NCBI GenBank assembly: GCA_015179125.1
Contig: WHVA01000080.1
Coordinates: 234,162-298,161 of the forward strand
Origin: Gautieria morchelliformis
Taxonomy: Eukaryota; Basidiomycota; Agaricomycetes; Gomphales; Gomphaceae
DNA: 64,000 nucleotides
Direction: 5' to 3'
A model generated the notes under the pieces. The model had not been told where the DNA came from. It saw only the letters and a program-made list of their open reading frames with translations, and did not search any database. Positions 12,401 through 23,062 of this stretch are shown piece after piece (the first letter of the stretch is position 1; each line of letters starts with the position of its first letter). Position numbers and translations under genes: made by a program.

Positions 12401-12747
12401 TCAATCCACTTGGTCTAACGTTGGGCAGTCACCGCAAAATCATCCCCTTCCACCCCATTTCAGGGAGTGAGCACTGAGCAGGGATATGGTTTCATGCGCA
12501 GGGAACAAGCTCGAGCCGCCGCTGAGCATAAGCATCACCGAGTTTCGGTGTCCAGTCGGCATGTGAACAACCGGCTCTGCGTACAGTTCCGGGGGAAATG
12601 CTATGCAGCGGCCCCATGACGTTTCACTGCATGGGACCGTAAATGGGTTGATTTCGACATAACCGCCTTCTTATGTACAGAGTATAAAAACCTACCCCAG
12701 TCATCCTTGTTTAGGAAAATGACTATCTTTTTCCAAAGTTACACCCA
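9439..12747. other. 3.3-kb stretch without a recognisable gene
   Basis: All frames hold only short, compositionally random ORFs with no family resemblance and no convincing exon chain. A C-rich run at about 12122-12154 gives four or more G-runs on the minus strand. The right end serves as the promoter of the first zinc-finger gene. Confidence 0.5.
12122..12154 (-). other. G-quadruplex-prone G-run cluster (minus strand)
   Basis: The plus strand reads CCCC, CCCCCC, CCCC, CCCCC and CCCC separated by one to five bases. On the minus strand this gives at least four runs of four or more G with very short loops, matching the usual quadruplex pattern. Confidence 0.6.
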
Positions 12748-13606
12748 ATGCCCTCCTTCCCTCTAGGAAGCGACTTCGTGCCACTCATGGGACCCGATGA
12801 GTTCACTGGTACGTCATGCCATTGAGTGGTGGCTCAGGTTCTGCCTAACGTCGTGTATCAGCCTTCGACGCATATATGGCTCTGGCCTCGCCCGTCCACC
12901 CCGATGCGAGTTGGCCATCACATGCATTCAGTATGCCATTTATGCCACAGTTCTCTCAACCCGCCGAATTTTCTTCCTTCGCCTTGGGGGCATCAGGGGT
13001 GCCTGTTTACCAGGCGGCGATACCTTCGACTAATGAAGGGGATGTATACCCTCCTCCGATCGACTGGTTTCCCCAGCCTAGCTTGGATAGTGCCTCAGGG
13101 AGCAACATTACGATACCAGCGACTCCTGCTGCGATGACCCATGACTATCGCCGTCTTCCTGGCACAGAAGACGAGAAGCTGGACGTATGGTTGGAGATCT
13201 CTATGGCCTCCGGCCTAGGGAGGAAGACGTTCCAGTGCAAGTGGCAAGACTGCGCCACGGTACCTTTCACGGGACTATGCCAGGCATACACGCACGTCCG
13301 CAAGCATCTTGGCCAAAAGAAGCTGTTTGGGTGTGTTGCCTGGTGAGTGACTCCTGAACGGTACTGCTACGAGAACGGCGACGGCTAGACGTCGTTACAG
13401 CAACACGCAGTTCGCAACACGTGGTGCTGCTAAACGACACAGTCTGCAGATGTCCTTTCAGTGCTCCGTCTGGTGAGCTAACAGGCCAATAACCAAGTCG
13501 TGATGGGATACTGATAGAGAACCTACTTAGCGAGAAAGTGGTTAAACGGAGAGACTATTGGCTCAAGCATGAGCGGGAGTGCGCTAACAAGCGTCGAGTT
13601 CTCTGA
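12748..13606 (+). CDS. C2H2/C2HC-type zinc-finger protein, tandem paralogue 1
   Basis: Four exons (12748-12808, 12862-13342, 13401-13472, 13531-13606) give 229 residues. The N-terminal ~130 residues are low-complexity, Pro/Ser/aromatic-rich. They are followed by RRLPGTEDEKLDVWL and three fingers. Finger 1 is C-x4-C-x13-H-x3-H (CKWQDC to HVRKH). Finger 2 starts C-x2-C (CVAC) with one clear His. Finger 3 is C-x2-C-x12-H-x3-C (CSVC to HEREC). Introns 2 and 3 each split a ligand cysteine codon as TG|C, exactly as in the next gene. Probably a DNA-binding regulator; targets unknown. A Trp/Asp-rich open segment follows the stop in another frame, so the C-terminus may have been shortened. Confidence 0.75.
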
Positions 13607-14844
13607 AGTTGTTCGCAATTGGGACGCCTTAGACTGGGACTTTGAATTGAGACCGTTCCTGATCATGCACCTCGGAATTAGTCTATATCTTATATTAGAG
13701 CCTCATAGTCAATGAGTGGATTAAGTTTACTTACTACTTTATATTCATCGCCAGAAATGACCATCTGGGAGGGGTCGTCTGAATTGAACCGATAGGACAG
13801 ACATTGTTGAACTGAGAACGGTGAGCGCTTTGGATGGCAATGACAGGATTGACAACCCAGTCCTTGAGAGCACATGTTACCTGTTGAGAGACATGAAATC
13901 AGGAGGGAGGAAACAAAGATGAAGATAGAGTCGGTCGATGGGGCAGTGACGATGCTAGCTGAACATTGGGTCACAAACATCAACGATGACTGGGCGTACT
14001 GTAAATCAGACTCTGATTTCAGAAGGATTTACAGATAGGATCTGCATGTAAGTACAAGTCGCCCTGAGGCGTGGTGGGCGACAGGTTCACAGACCCACTC
14101 TTCAAGCTTGTCAAGGGACGGAAACAGGCGGTAGGGGGGATTAAACGCACCGTGCATCCGAGGGCGACTATTTATTGAAAGTGATGCACTGCCTGTGGCC
14201 AGGGCAGAGACGGAACCAGCGATGAAGCGGTACCTGCTGTGCAAACGATTGTTCCGAAAGCTGTAGCACACGTCACGGCAGACTGACATGACCTCGCCAC
14301 ACACAGCTAACACTGCCGTCGATAGTCAAGAAAACAAAGGGCTTTAAGGGAGTCACGAGACGGTCATGTCTGCACTGGTCTTGGTAGACACCGGGTCTGG
14401 TGAGTGGTGACGCCAGGTCAGTGCCGCGCGAGGTGGCCGCCCTGCCCGCAGTACTGTAATATGCTGGCACCGTGCTGACTGGCTGGCTCACATCGGATCG
14501 ACCGCACGTGTCACAGCTTCCGTCAGTTGTTTACTTATCCTCGGCTTCGAAGTTGTAAGCGGCAGCTAATCTTAGCTAATGAAACAGACCATAATTGGTA
14601 CCTTGTATTGTGCTAAGCGCCGGACCTCGAATCATACTTAATAGCCGTTCACCTCAACTACCATCGACATCCCCAGCCTTCCCTTCTCCTGTCAAGGTTT
14701 AATCTAGCTAGCTAGCTAGCTCACGCCGAGATAGGAGTTCCTAAATTTACACAGTTTGATCCCTTTACTTGTTGCGCTTTGACGTGTCTCGCCCATAGTT
14801 TTACATCTTCGGTCTAAGTCTACCACGCAGCTCCTCCCGCAAGC
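13607..14844. other. Intergenic stretch between zinc-finger paralogues
   Basis: No supported gene. A short perfect (CTAG)n run of about 18 bp lies at 14704-14721, roughly 125 bp before the next start codon, in the likely promoter of paralogue 2. Confidence 0.45.
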
Positions 14845-15662
14845 ATGTCAGCTCCCCTGCCTGTACCCGATGAAGACACCATTTGGTCCCTAGATGCTCT
14901 CGCCGCGTTGTTCCAGTCGCCGTCTTTATTTGGGTCCCACGAACTTCCAACAATCCCTGACCACACAATCCATCATGATGCTCAATTCAACGTTTTCAGT
15001 TCGTGATATGCGTTCTATGTCTAATTATCAGACGGCTCATCCATGCCAAAAATTAAAAGCTGAACAAGCGATGCTTAATACCGGGTGTGAGATGTTCATG
15101 CCCCTCCCAGAATCGCGTGCCGCCACGGTATACGATGTATCGTCTAACCAGATACTCCACGCATGCCGACGTCTGCCCAACACAGACAATGAGACGCTGG
15201 ACTCATGGTTAATAGCCTGTGATGATTCGGAGCCAAAGTCATACAAATGTGCCTGGGCAGATTGTCTTGCGGAGCCGTTCGAGGGGAGGCATAAAGCACG
15301 GATCCACATTCGCAAACACCTAGGGATCAACAAACTATACGAATGCGTTGTCTGGTGAGTGCAAGAAGTTCCTCAACTTGAAGTAACGTAAATGGAAACC
15401 GATGTTGCCCAAGTCACAAACAATTTGTATCCCATGGGACGGCCAAACGGCACACCAACACTCAACGCAAGGCCTTTGCGTGCAAGATCTGGTGCGAGCT
15501 CTTTCGACGTTCGCAAATACTCAATATCGACGTTTCCTCAGCCATAACGAGTTTGCGCGGAAGGACTATTGGCGCGTACACGAACGAAGATGCGCCCAGC
15601 GCCACTTGGTTGAGCCTCTACAGGCCGGCTTTGACTTTGAGTCTAGCAATGCCACGACGTAA
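14845..15662 (+). CDS. C2H2/C2HC-type zinc-finger protein, tandem paralogue 2
   Basis: Exons 14845-14991, 15032-15354, 15414-15491 and 15542-15662 give 222 residues. The C-terminal 130 residues match paralogue 1 in order and spacing: CRRLPNTDNETLDSWL, finger 1 CAWADC to HIRKH, finger 2 CVVC, finger 3 CKIC to HERRC. The two introns that split cysteine codons are conserved. The C-terminus runs ~17 residues longer than in paralogue 1. The first intron (14992-15031, 40 nt, donor GTTTTC) is short and weak; it is proposed because it joins the Met-initiated exon in phase, so the N-terminus is uncertain. Confidence 0.68.
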
Positions 15663-15801
15663 CGTGTGTGAGACAATGCCCGTTTCCTTGACGCAGGCTC
15701 ACTCACCCATGCAATTTATCAGGGACACTACTACCTCATGGCTTTGGAATTTATTCAATAAGAAACTAATAATTAATATGCAAGGATGTCGATAACGATT
15801 A

Positions 15802-15995
15802 GAACAAGAAGGGAATGGGAGGCAGTCTGGATGTTGATCGGACAATGACGCTAGTGGATGTCAAAATAACTTCAGTTTGTTCGCCAACCTGCTCTGGGCC
15901 TCTGCCCGGAGATGACATTGATAGGTATGTGCTATCCTAGCCAAATCAGAGGTCAGGAACTGAAAACCTAGATAACCAGAATACCAAACAAATCG
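15802..15995. repeat. Direct repeat copy A (~190 bp)
   Basis: Shares its order of blocks with 16034-16222: GAACAAGAAG, AGTCTG, TCGGACAATG, TTGTTCGCCAAC, TGCTCTGGGC, GGTCAGGAACTGA, AGCCTAGATA-like and CCAAACAAA-like ends. Many single-base differences show an old duplication. No reading frame is conserved between copies. Confidence 0.8.
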
Positions 15996-16033
15996 TGATT
16001 GAAACGCTGGAGAAGAGCGATGAATGGACGGCA

Positions 16034-16222
16034 CGAACAAGAAGCGAATAAGAGGGGAAGTCTGAATATCAGTCGGACAATGTCTGTCAAAGCAATTTCA
16101 TGTTGTTCGCCAACTTGCTCTGGGCTGTTCCCGGAGGTGACTTTGACGGGTGCGTGTTTCCCTGGCCAACTCAAGAGGTCAGGAACTGAGAGCCTAGATA
16201 TCCAGATTATCAAACAAAACGC
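16034..16222. repeat. Direct repeat copy B (~190 bp)
   Basis: Second copy of the repeat described at 15802-15995, offset by about 232 bp and in the same orientation. Confidence 0.8.
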
Positions 16223-16846
16223 TCGTTGGCGCGGTGTCGACATCGTGTTTTGAACGTAATATGCGGAGGCTAGAAAATATCGAGGCTCCCTTGACTTATA
16301 AGAGTTGCGGGGATCTGCATGCATCGATATTAGATCGATACGTTCGAATCCATCGTGGAAGGAAGGTCTGTAGATCAACTTTTGGGGTAAGTAGATGCGT
16401 GCGGTTTCCACGTACGTACCTTCATGGAACAGCTTCAGCCTCAGGGCAGGCATCGATGCCAGTGTATCGATCCTGATCATGATTTACGATTTTGAGCTTC
16501 TCACTCATACCACCATCTGACCTGCAGGCCTGGTATGAGTGCCAGCGCCGGTCCCAGACCTGAACAATACTGTAAGTTAACTTCCGCAACGCCGTACAAC
16601 ATCCACTATTAATCTTCTCAAGCTTGGCTGGCGCACCATAAATCCTTTGGGATCGGCACGATGTTGTTTTAAGGGTCATGGCAACGGTTTACATGGAGGG
16701 TTTTTTTTACGTATAAAGCTTTACTGTAATCCCCACTGCCGTTGCTGCTTCACCGCTCACCGCTCACTTATAGCTGGCCACCTTCAAGTGCTTCTGTACT
16801 GACGAGACTCTGTGGCACTTGACATATATCCAAAATTCTCGACGAG

Positions 16847-19194
16847 ATGCTCGCAAATGAGACCGACCCAGAGCTGGCTCTCTTGGGTGGAGACTCTAAT
16901 GGTGATGAATTCGACACCAATGGCGAGGCGAATCACGCACACATAACGGCACCCATGGTCACGGGCGACGTTTGTGATGCTATGGGAAGCACGATTTTTC
17001 CACAGAGAGCCGTATACGGCAGCATACTTGATGCTAGCACCGGGGTCCAGGTGAAGTCTCGCAAATTGTACATCAACACCAATTCCCCGTTCAGCGGTAT
17101 AGTATGCGGTGTACAAGTAAGATATGATTTTTCAAATACAGTGTAGACATGTGACATGTTGAATGGTCTTTGGTAGGGCTCCGGGAAGAGTCATTCCACC
17201 TCTGTGCTTCTGGAAAGTTGCCTCATAAGCGACAGGCGCTTGGGCACACTTCCAGAGCCACTGAGCGCATTGCTGTAAGCGGGTCTGATTCGCAATACCG
17301 TAAAAATATCACTGACCATGTAATTAAACCAGCTTCCACTTTGATACAGCAGCTGGTGCTGGAGAAGTCCCGCCTTGTGAGGCAGCATACATTGCGTCGC
17401 TCGAGGCAACGCTCAGGGGCAATGCAGCACCTCCCAAAGTTGTTGTTTTGGTCCTGTAAGAGTATACGATTGCAGAGATTGTTTTATTCTGAGGTGTACT
17501 TTCAGACCTAACAGTCTTGATATAATGCGGGGTGTATACTCTACACTTCCAGAAGTCGAAGTAATGCCGTTGCATTTTGCACCGGAGGACCTTAGCGGGG
17601 GTAGAATATTGGCTATGATGAAGGTAGAGCAAGGCCAGAGTAGGTTCATTTAATTACCATGCTAGTGTGTGAACGTTGACCCGCCCAGGTATGCCCCTCT
17701 ATATGGAATGTATTATGTCGATCATACGGGACATGGTCCCATTTTCGTATGACGAATTTCGTACACAGCTCAAGCAACAGAAATTCTCTGCGGATCAGCA
17801 GAAGATGCTCGATCTACGCCTGAGCATACTGGATTCATGTCTTAAAGGAGGAAACGCGTACAATCGTGTTTCGATGCATTTCGAAAAGGGCCAGCTGACA
17901 ATCATAGAGTAAGTGTGAAACGCAGCTTCAAATTTAGGAGAACTTACATAGCACCGGAAGCTTGTCTTCGCCATTCATGGACGCATCTTCGGCATGCGGA
18001 TTCTTTGATATCATTCTTGGACTCTTTATTCAGGCTAAACCGGTAGCATCTGGCAGGCTCGTGGGTAGGTATTTCTACACGTTTCGAGGCACTGCTTGTG
18101 ATTGAATACCCGCCAGTCCTAGATGAAGCTCACAAGGTGTGTAGACTGTATACAATGGAAGGATCATTTACGAGGAGAGCACCCAGTATTTAACCAACAG
18201 CGGGAGTTCCTCTCGCTTGACAGACTCCCTCCTTACTGTCATTCGGCAACAACGCCACTTAGGCACTCGTGTCTTGATTTCGACGCAAGAACCAACTGTG
18301 GTTCCATCCACATTTATAGCTCTTTGTTCATTCGTCATCGCGCATAGATTTTCCTCCCAAAAATGGCTGGACCACCTCAAAGCACATATTTCCGCTGTGA
18401 ATGCGGAATGGGATTCAAAAGTATGTTGGTCTTTATACATGTTTTTGCCATTATATCATTCAACGACATGAGAAAAGGTGGTTAATCTGAAGACTGGAGA
18501 GGCCATGATTTTCTCAGCAGAAGCGTTGGTCCTACGCCAGGTTCTTCACGATCGTAATGCCTCACCCGAAAACGTACACCTTGAGGAGGTTGCACCGTTG
18601 GGGCAGGGGTATCTGAAGGTTCGCTCCAGAAAGCGAATCACAGTGGACGGTGGTCGTTCCGTGTTGGCAGCAGAATCCCCCCTCCACACACCAAGTGTGA
18701 TGTCTAGCGAAAGATCGATTAGCCCCAGCCTGCAGTCTGTCGCAGACGCTCTGCGGATACCAAGTATATCACGGATTCTGGAAACCAGCCCGGAGCCAGC
18801 ACACGCGTCTAATCTTCCCGGCCCTGCTAGTTCGTTGTTTGGGGGTATCTTTACTCCACGGCGAAGTCGAAGCCCGGGTTTCGGAACGGGAACGATAGCT
18901 GAGACTAGGTCTGTAAGCCCAGCTAGTCCCCAGTCGCCGGTGTGTCCCCGGTCGCCGGTGTCTCCTCAGTTGCCGGCGTGTCCCCATGAATACATTCCTC
19001 TTGCGGAAGTCATGCGAACATTTCTGGCTGGTCATGTGGCACGACCCAGACGCACTGAGGTTGCGATGGCGATTTACAAGAGACACCCGAATGCCGTGCC
19101 AGGAAGAAATTTTAAAGCGTACATATCAAAAGCAGTGGCCCAGGGTGTGGTTGCGGTGAGGGAAAACGACACACTTGAGCTGCTTATTCGGTGA
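16847..19194 (+). CDS. P-loop ATPase resembling the HerA/FtsK group, with C-terminal winged-helix-like segment
   Basis: Nine exons (16847-17116, 17177-17274, 17333-17455, 17506-17639, 17689-17908, 17952-18064, 18117-18136, 18187-18420, 18478-19194) join in phase to 642 residues. Walker A is GVQGSGKSHS at about residue 88. Walker B is VVLDEAHKYL near residue 320, most of it on a 20-nt microexon. An RQQRHLGTRVLISTQEP strand then resembles the sensor region of HerA/VirB4-type ASCE ATPases. A Ser/Pro-rich linker with RSPSP-like repeats follows. The last ~65 residues (from YIPLAEVMRTFLAGHV to the end) look like a winged helix. I infer a nucleic-acid-linked motor or switch, but substrate and pathway are unknown. 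Confidence 0.7.
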
Positions 19195-21110
19195 GTGGGA
19201 TGAACAATTTACGCGTTCCATCGGGCTCCGACTGTTTAGCTATTTTGGTTATCTCTGTATTCGCTTTGACAACGGCTTTGGAACGGTTTGGAAACAAGCA
19301 AATATGATAGAATACTGCAGGCTGTGTATTACTCTGTGTACTTACTATGTGATGTGCTTCCAGCCTGTGGGAGAATGGCCATCCAGTTTCGACTTTGCGC
19401 TGGCTCGATGGACGTGGTGAAGCTGTGTGTGGTTGGGCAGCTCTGAGTCAGAGGGTGCGCAGAGAAAGGGCTCGCCGCTTGTGGGGGGCGGGACATTTTA
19501 AACCTGTTTGCAGTACCTAATAAGGCGCATGTTGATTTTGTGCACACTTTAGCTGCCAGACTTCAACCAGCAATAGCTCAATGATTATTGCACCGATTGC
19601 TTTGAAAATTTGTATCTGAGTTTATGTAGATACTGGGCAGGGCATAGAATAATAATATCTCTAAAAAATCAAGTCATTTAAAATTCCCATTTTTTGCCAT
19701 CAGGTTGAATGAATACCACCTATTTAAACAGCCACTGTGAACTCAGTTCATCACTGATTCCTCCAATACATTATAGTAGCATTGAACACACCTATATTAA
19801 GGTCATGAACCACTCATGTTCATAATAAATGCCTCTGAAGGATGCAGAGGCAGTGAAGTGTGTGAAATAGCTCTTCTGCAGCCAAAAATGTGAGTTTCAA
19901 ATAGCTTGATTTTTAAAGATGTTATTATTCTGTGCCCTGCCTATGGTGTATGTAAACTCAGATACAAAATTCAAAGTAGTCGGAGTAATATTCCGCAAGT
20001 TATTGCTGTTTGAAGTCTGGCAGCTAAAGTGTGCGCAAAATCAACGTGCCTTAGGTACTGAAAACAGGTGTAAGTCTGCGCGGCTTTGCTTCACTGCAGT
20101 CCGTTTTGAGCGATTGCTGCCGCCATACTTAGCCTGGAGAGGGCTTTGGATGATAGCTCTGAGAGCTCTTAGGAGCTGTGGCTTAACTCCTCTCAGTGGC
20201 ATTGGTCTGGCTAGTTATGTTACAAAGTGGTGGGGGTTATTATGGGGCGGGGGGTTGGAATGTTGTGCGACGGGCGGGCGTGTGGGTGAATTAAAGACAG
20301 AGTGAAATCGAGGTGCTATTGTTTGAGGCTGGTGGTGGCGAGTGTGGAAGAGAGACGAGATGGAGCTCCGCCGCGCTTGGCGCTCATCTGGACACCGGTC
20401 GAGTTCGGATCGCGCGGTGCCTACAGCTATCCCGGGCGTCTGGAGATCCGAGGGCTTCGAGGACATTTTGTGAACTTGAAAAAAATTCACCCACGAACGA
20501 ACTGAGCGCTGGCCCGACTGAGCTGAAGGGGAGATGAAAGATCATTAGAAATGAAGACGTATACTGTACCAGCTCTCAGAGATGCGTAACCAGGAGGAAA
20601 AAGACAGCTCCCGCACGTGTGAGCGGTTTACCACGCGAGCGCCACGCGTGTCGGAGGCTGATAATCGATCGACGCGACTTTCAGCGAGCTGAAAGCAATA
20701 TCAGTTGCGATGAGCGCGGCATCGACAATCCTTGCCCAGGGCTCCTTTCGGTATCTGTAGTTATTTACGCTGCGAGCTCTATTGGAGTGAAATTTTCCCC
20801 TTGTCTTCTTTGTCCCACGGTGATGACACAAAGACTACAAAGGGACCACTCGATTAGGTCCGAAGTATGGCACGTGCCATCAAGCCGCCTTCTACTATAC
20901 TTACGCTTCAACATGCCTGTTAAAATCCCATCGCTGCTTCATTTCAACCCTATCCACGCTTGCCCTCTCCGCCCACCCCCGGCGTGGTGTCCTCCTCCTT
21001 GCTCCCTGCACGCCTCTGCATCCTGTCTCTTTCCTTGTATCGATCACAACCAGCACATTATGTTCTTGAACATACATCAAGCCCGGGAAACAGTCCCAAA
21101 CTCCAAAGAT
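19195..21110. other. 1.9-kb intergenic stretch with a fold-back element
   Basis: No gene supported. The main content is the long inverted repeat at 19501-20069. The right end (about 20900-21110) is pyrimidine-rich, as expected for the promoter/5' UTR of the membrane-protein gene. Confidence 0.5.
19501..20069. repeat. Long imperfect inverted repeat (fold-back structure)
   Basis: The left arm (about 19501-19703) reads, on the opposite strand, as the right arm (about 19880-20069). Long blocks agree, including GCACACTTTAGCTGCCAGAC, TTTGTATCTGAGTTTA and GGCAGGGCA. By eye roughly four of five positions match. The ~175-bp loop itself contains a short hairpin (GCCTCTG/CAGAGGC, 19831-19851). No transposase and no clear target duplication were found, so it may be a MITE-like fold-back element or the source of a hairpin RNA. 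Confidence 0.8.
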
Positions 21111-22742
21111 ATGTCAATCGACAAAGCTGAACTCGTCGCCATATTCTTGGAGTGTGTCATATACGGCAAGGCCATCCCTTATCCTCACCAGCCCCCTCTC
21201 GCTCATGTCTTCATCTTATTCCCAGGTGTCGAAGCCTTGACCTTCGTTGCCACCGTTTACCTTTTACACGGTGCCAAGCGCACCCGCACTCTCATGTTCA
21301 AGTTTTCTTCTGTAGTTCTCATGTTCATGATGAATACCATTGTGAGTTTCCCTCGTCCAACCTGTCGTGTCTGTGTCCTTATTTCCCCCAGCACATCGGA
21401 GCCGTATTCCGCCGTATACTCAATGCTTTTGTTGGTACCCCCAATGATCCTCTCCCGGATGCTGCAGCGTATCTCGCCGATCTCGCCGGTTTCCTCTATC
21501 GCTTCATGAACATCATCTCCGTCATTCAGTTCATTTTCCTTGACGTCCTGGTTGTATGTGTCCTTGTTCCTGCCTGCTTTACTTGCTGTCTCATACGTGT
21601 CTGTAGGTATATCGATGTTACATGATTTGGGAAAAGAAGATTGCTGTAGTGATTGTACCGTCCGTGGGGGTTCTTGCCTTCCTTGGTACGTACTCATCGC
21701 CTTTCTCGTCGCGCTTTGCTGAGCCTTGCTGATATTATTAAAGTCACCGGCATAGGCGCTATACATGCCTTTGCCACAGACACCACCGACACCGTTTTTA
21801 CCGGCGAAACCAGGTCATGGGTCTCTGCCATGCTGTGCATAACCTTATTCACAAAGCTTGTATGCTTTGGTGCGCTCATTTAAAACTTACTTTCCGTCAC
21901 GTGTCTTATTTCCGTCACACCAGCTACTGTCCTTACTGCAACCATCCTTCCGCGACCTGTCTCTTCCTGGCAGTCCGTTTACCTCCGAATCAACCGCCAC
22001 CCGAATGCTTACAAGGTACTTACTGGCGGGCCCTTCACATTGGCTGTTGTTCTCATATACTGTTTCTCCCTTCAAGGCCGTCCTAGTCGGAATTGAGTGC
22101 GGCGGTCTCGCCGTTTTGGGAGCCATCATACTCATCCCTATGTACCTCTCTGGGCGGAACGCTCAGGAAATCATGCTCGCCGCCATGTCCCCTTTAACAG
22201 GCGTATCTTTCCTTCTCATTGTCATAGCAGGCCTCCTAGGGCTTACCCCTTCCATCTCCGGCCCCTCCCCCCGACGCAGGTTCGGCGGCATCCCCAACGC
22301 ACGTTTCAGCATACCTCCTATCTCCGTCTCGCCCGTCACTTCGCCATCTTCCCGTTTCTCCACCGGCTCGGTTTTCAATTCTAAATCTCCCTCGTCCTAC
22401 TCCTCGGCATCTCCCAGCACACTGGCAGACTCGGAGTACAACGGCAAATCTTTCCCCAAGTCAACGGCGAAGATGGCCGAGCCGACGTTGGCGTACACGG
22501 ATCCGCGCTACTCCCGCGGCGTCGTGCGCCGGGAGCCGCCTCCATTCAGCACCGCATTTGCTCACCATGAGCAGTCCTTAGACGCTGGCTCGCGCGAGAC
22601 ATTGCCGTTTGGGGATGGGGATTCACTTCACATATCCGTTTCTTCGCGCCACGAGGTAAATACTATCCCTGAACGATCGGCCTCGACCGAGATTGGCTCG
22701 GGGGATGGTATTGTGGTATCACAAAAGGAATATGTTTCTTGA
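21111..22742 (+). CDS. Seven-helix-type integral membrane protein, agaricomycete family
   Basis: Exons 21111-21165, 21226-21341, 21392-21553, 21607-21685, 21744-21869, 21924-22015 and 22077-22742 give 431 residues. Seven hydrophobic segments are visible, with the layout of a large agaricomycete membrane family: an early IFLECVIYG helix, VYRCYMIWEKKIAVVIVP, and IECGGLAVLGAIILI in the sixth helix. The last ~140 residues are Ser/Pro-rich and cytosolic in type. The first intron (21166-21225) has a GC donor (GCAAGG), is 60 nt and stop-free, so its retention would insert 20 residues into helix 1. Receptor- or transporter-like role is only a guess. It is convergent with the antiporter gene. Confidence 0.72.
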
Positions 22743-23062
22743 TCTATGGACTTCCACTGATAGATGGGGCCAGCTGTCGAAGTACCCTACAACCCTTCCT
22801 ATCTTTATCGTTTCAGGCCGAGTCTGCGGCAACGAATTTTTTTTTTTGGTTTACTCAACAACCTACACTGCTCATTCCTTTTCCTTTGATCTTCCTTTTC
22901 TCTCAAACCGCTGTATTAGGGTTACCGAGGTGTACGTACCTGTGTATCATAATAAGATATCCAACGCGCTACAGCGTAGAAGCATGCTGCGAGCTTCTGG
23001 AATAGTCGAACTTCTTATAATACTGTAATAACTAAAGATACACTTGTTCCGAGTCACGCCCC
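22743..23062. other. Convergent 3' intergenic stretch
   Basis: Holds the 3' UTRs of the two converging genes; includes a T9-type homopolymer near 22840. Nothing else seen. Confidence 0.4.

Larger units (their letters stand above)
15663..16846. other. Intergenic stretch with duplicated noncoding segment
   Basis: No gene supported. It contains two diverged direct copies of a ~190-bp sequence, listed separately. The promoter of the ATPase gene lies at its right end. Confidence 0.5.

Noticed and set aside
16321..16360. GTTCGAATCC resembling a tRNA T-loop
   Set aside because: The flanking bases do not pair into a T-stem and no acceptor or anticodon arm could be drawn.
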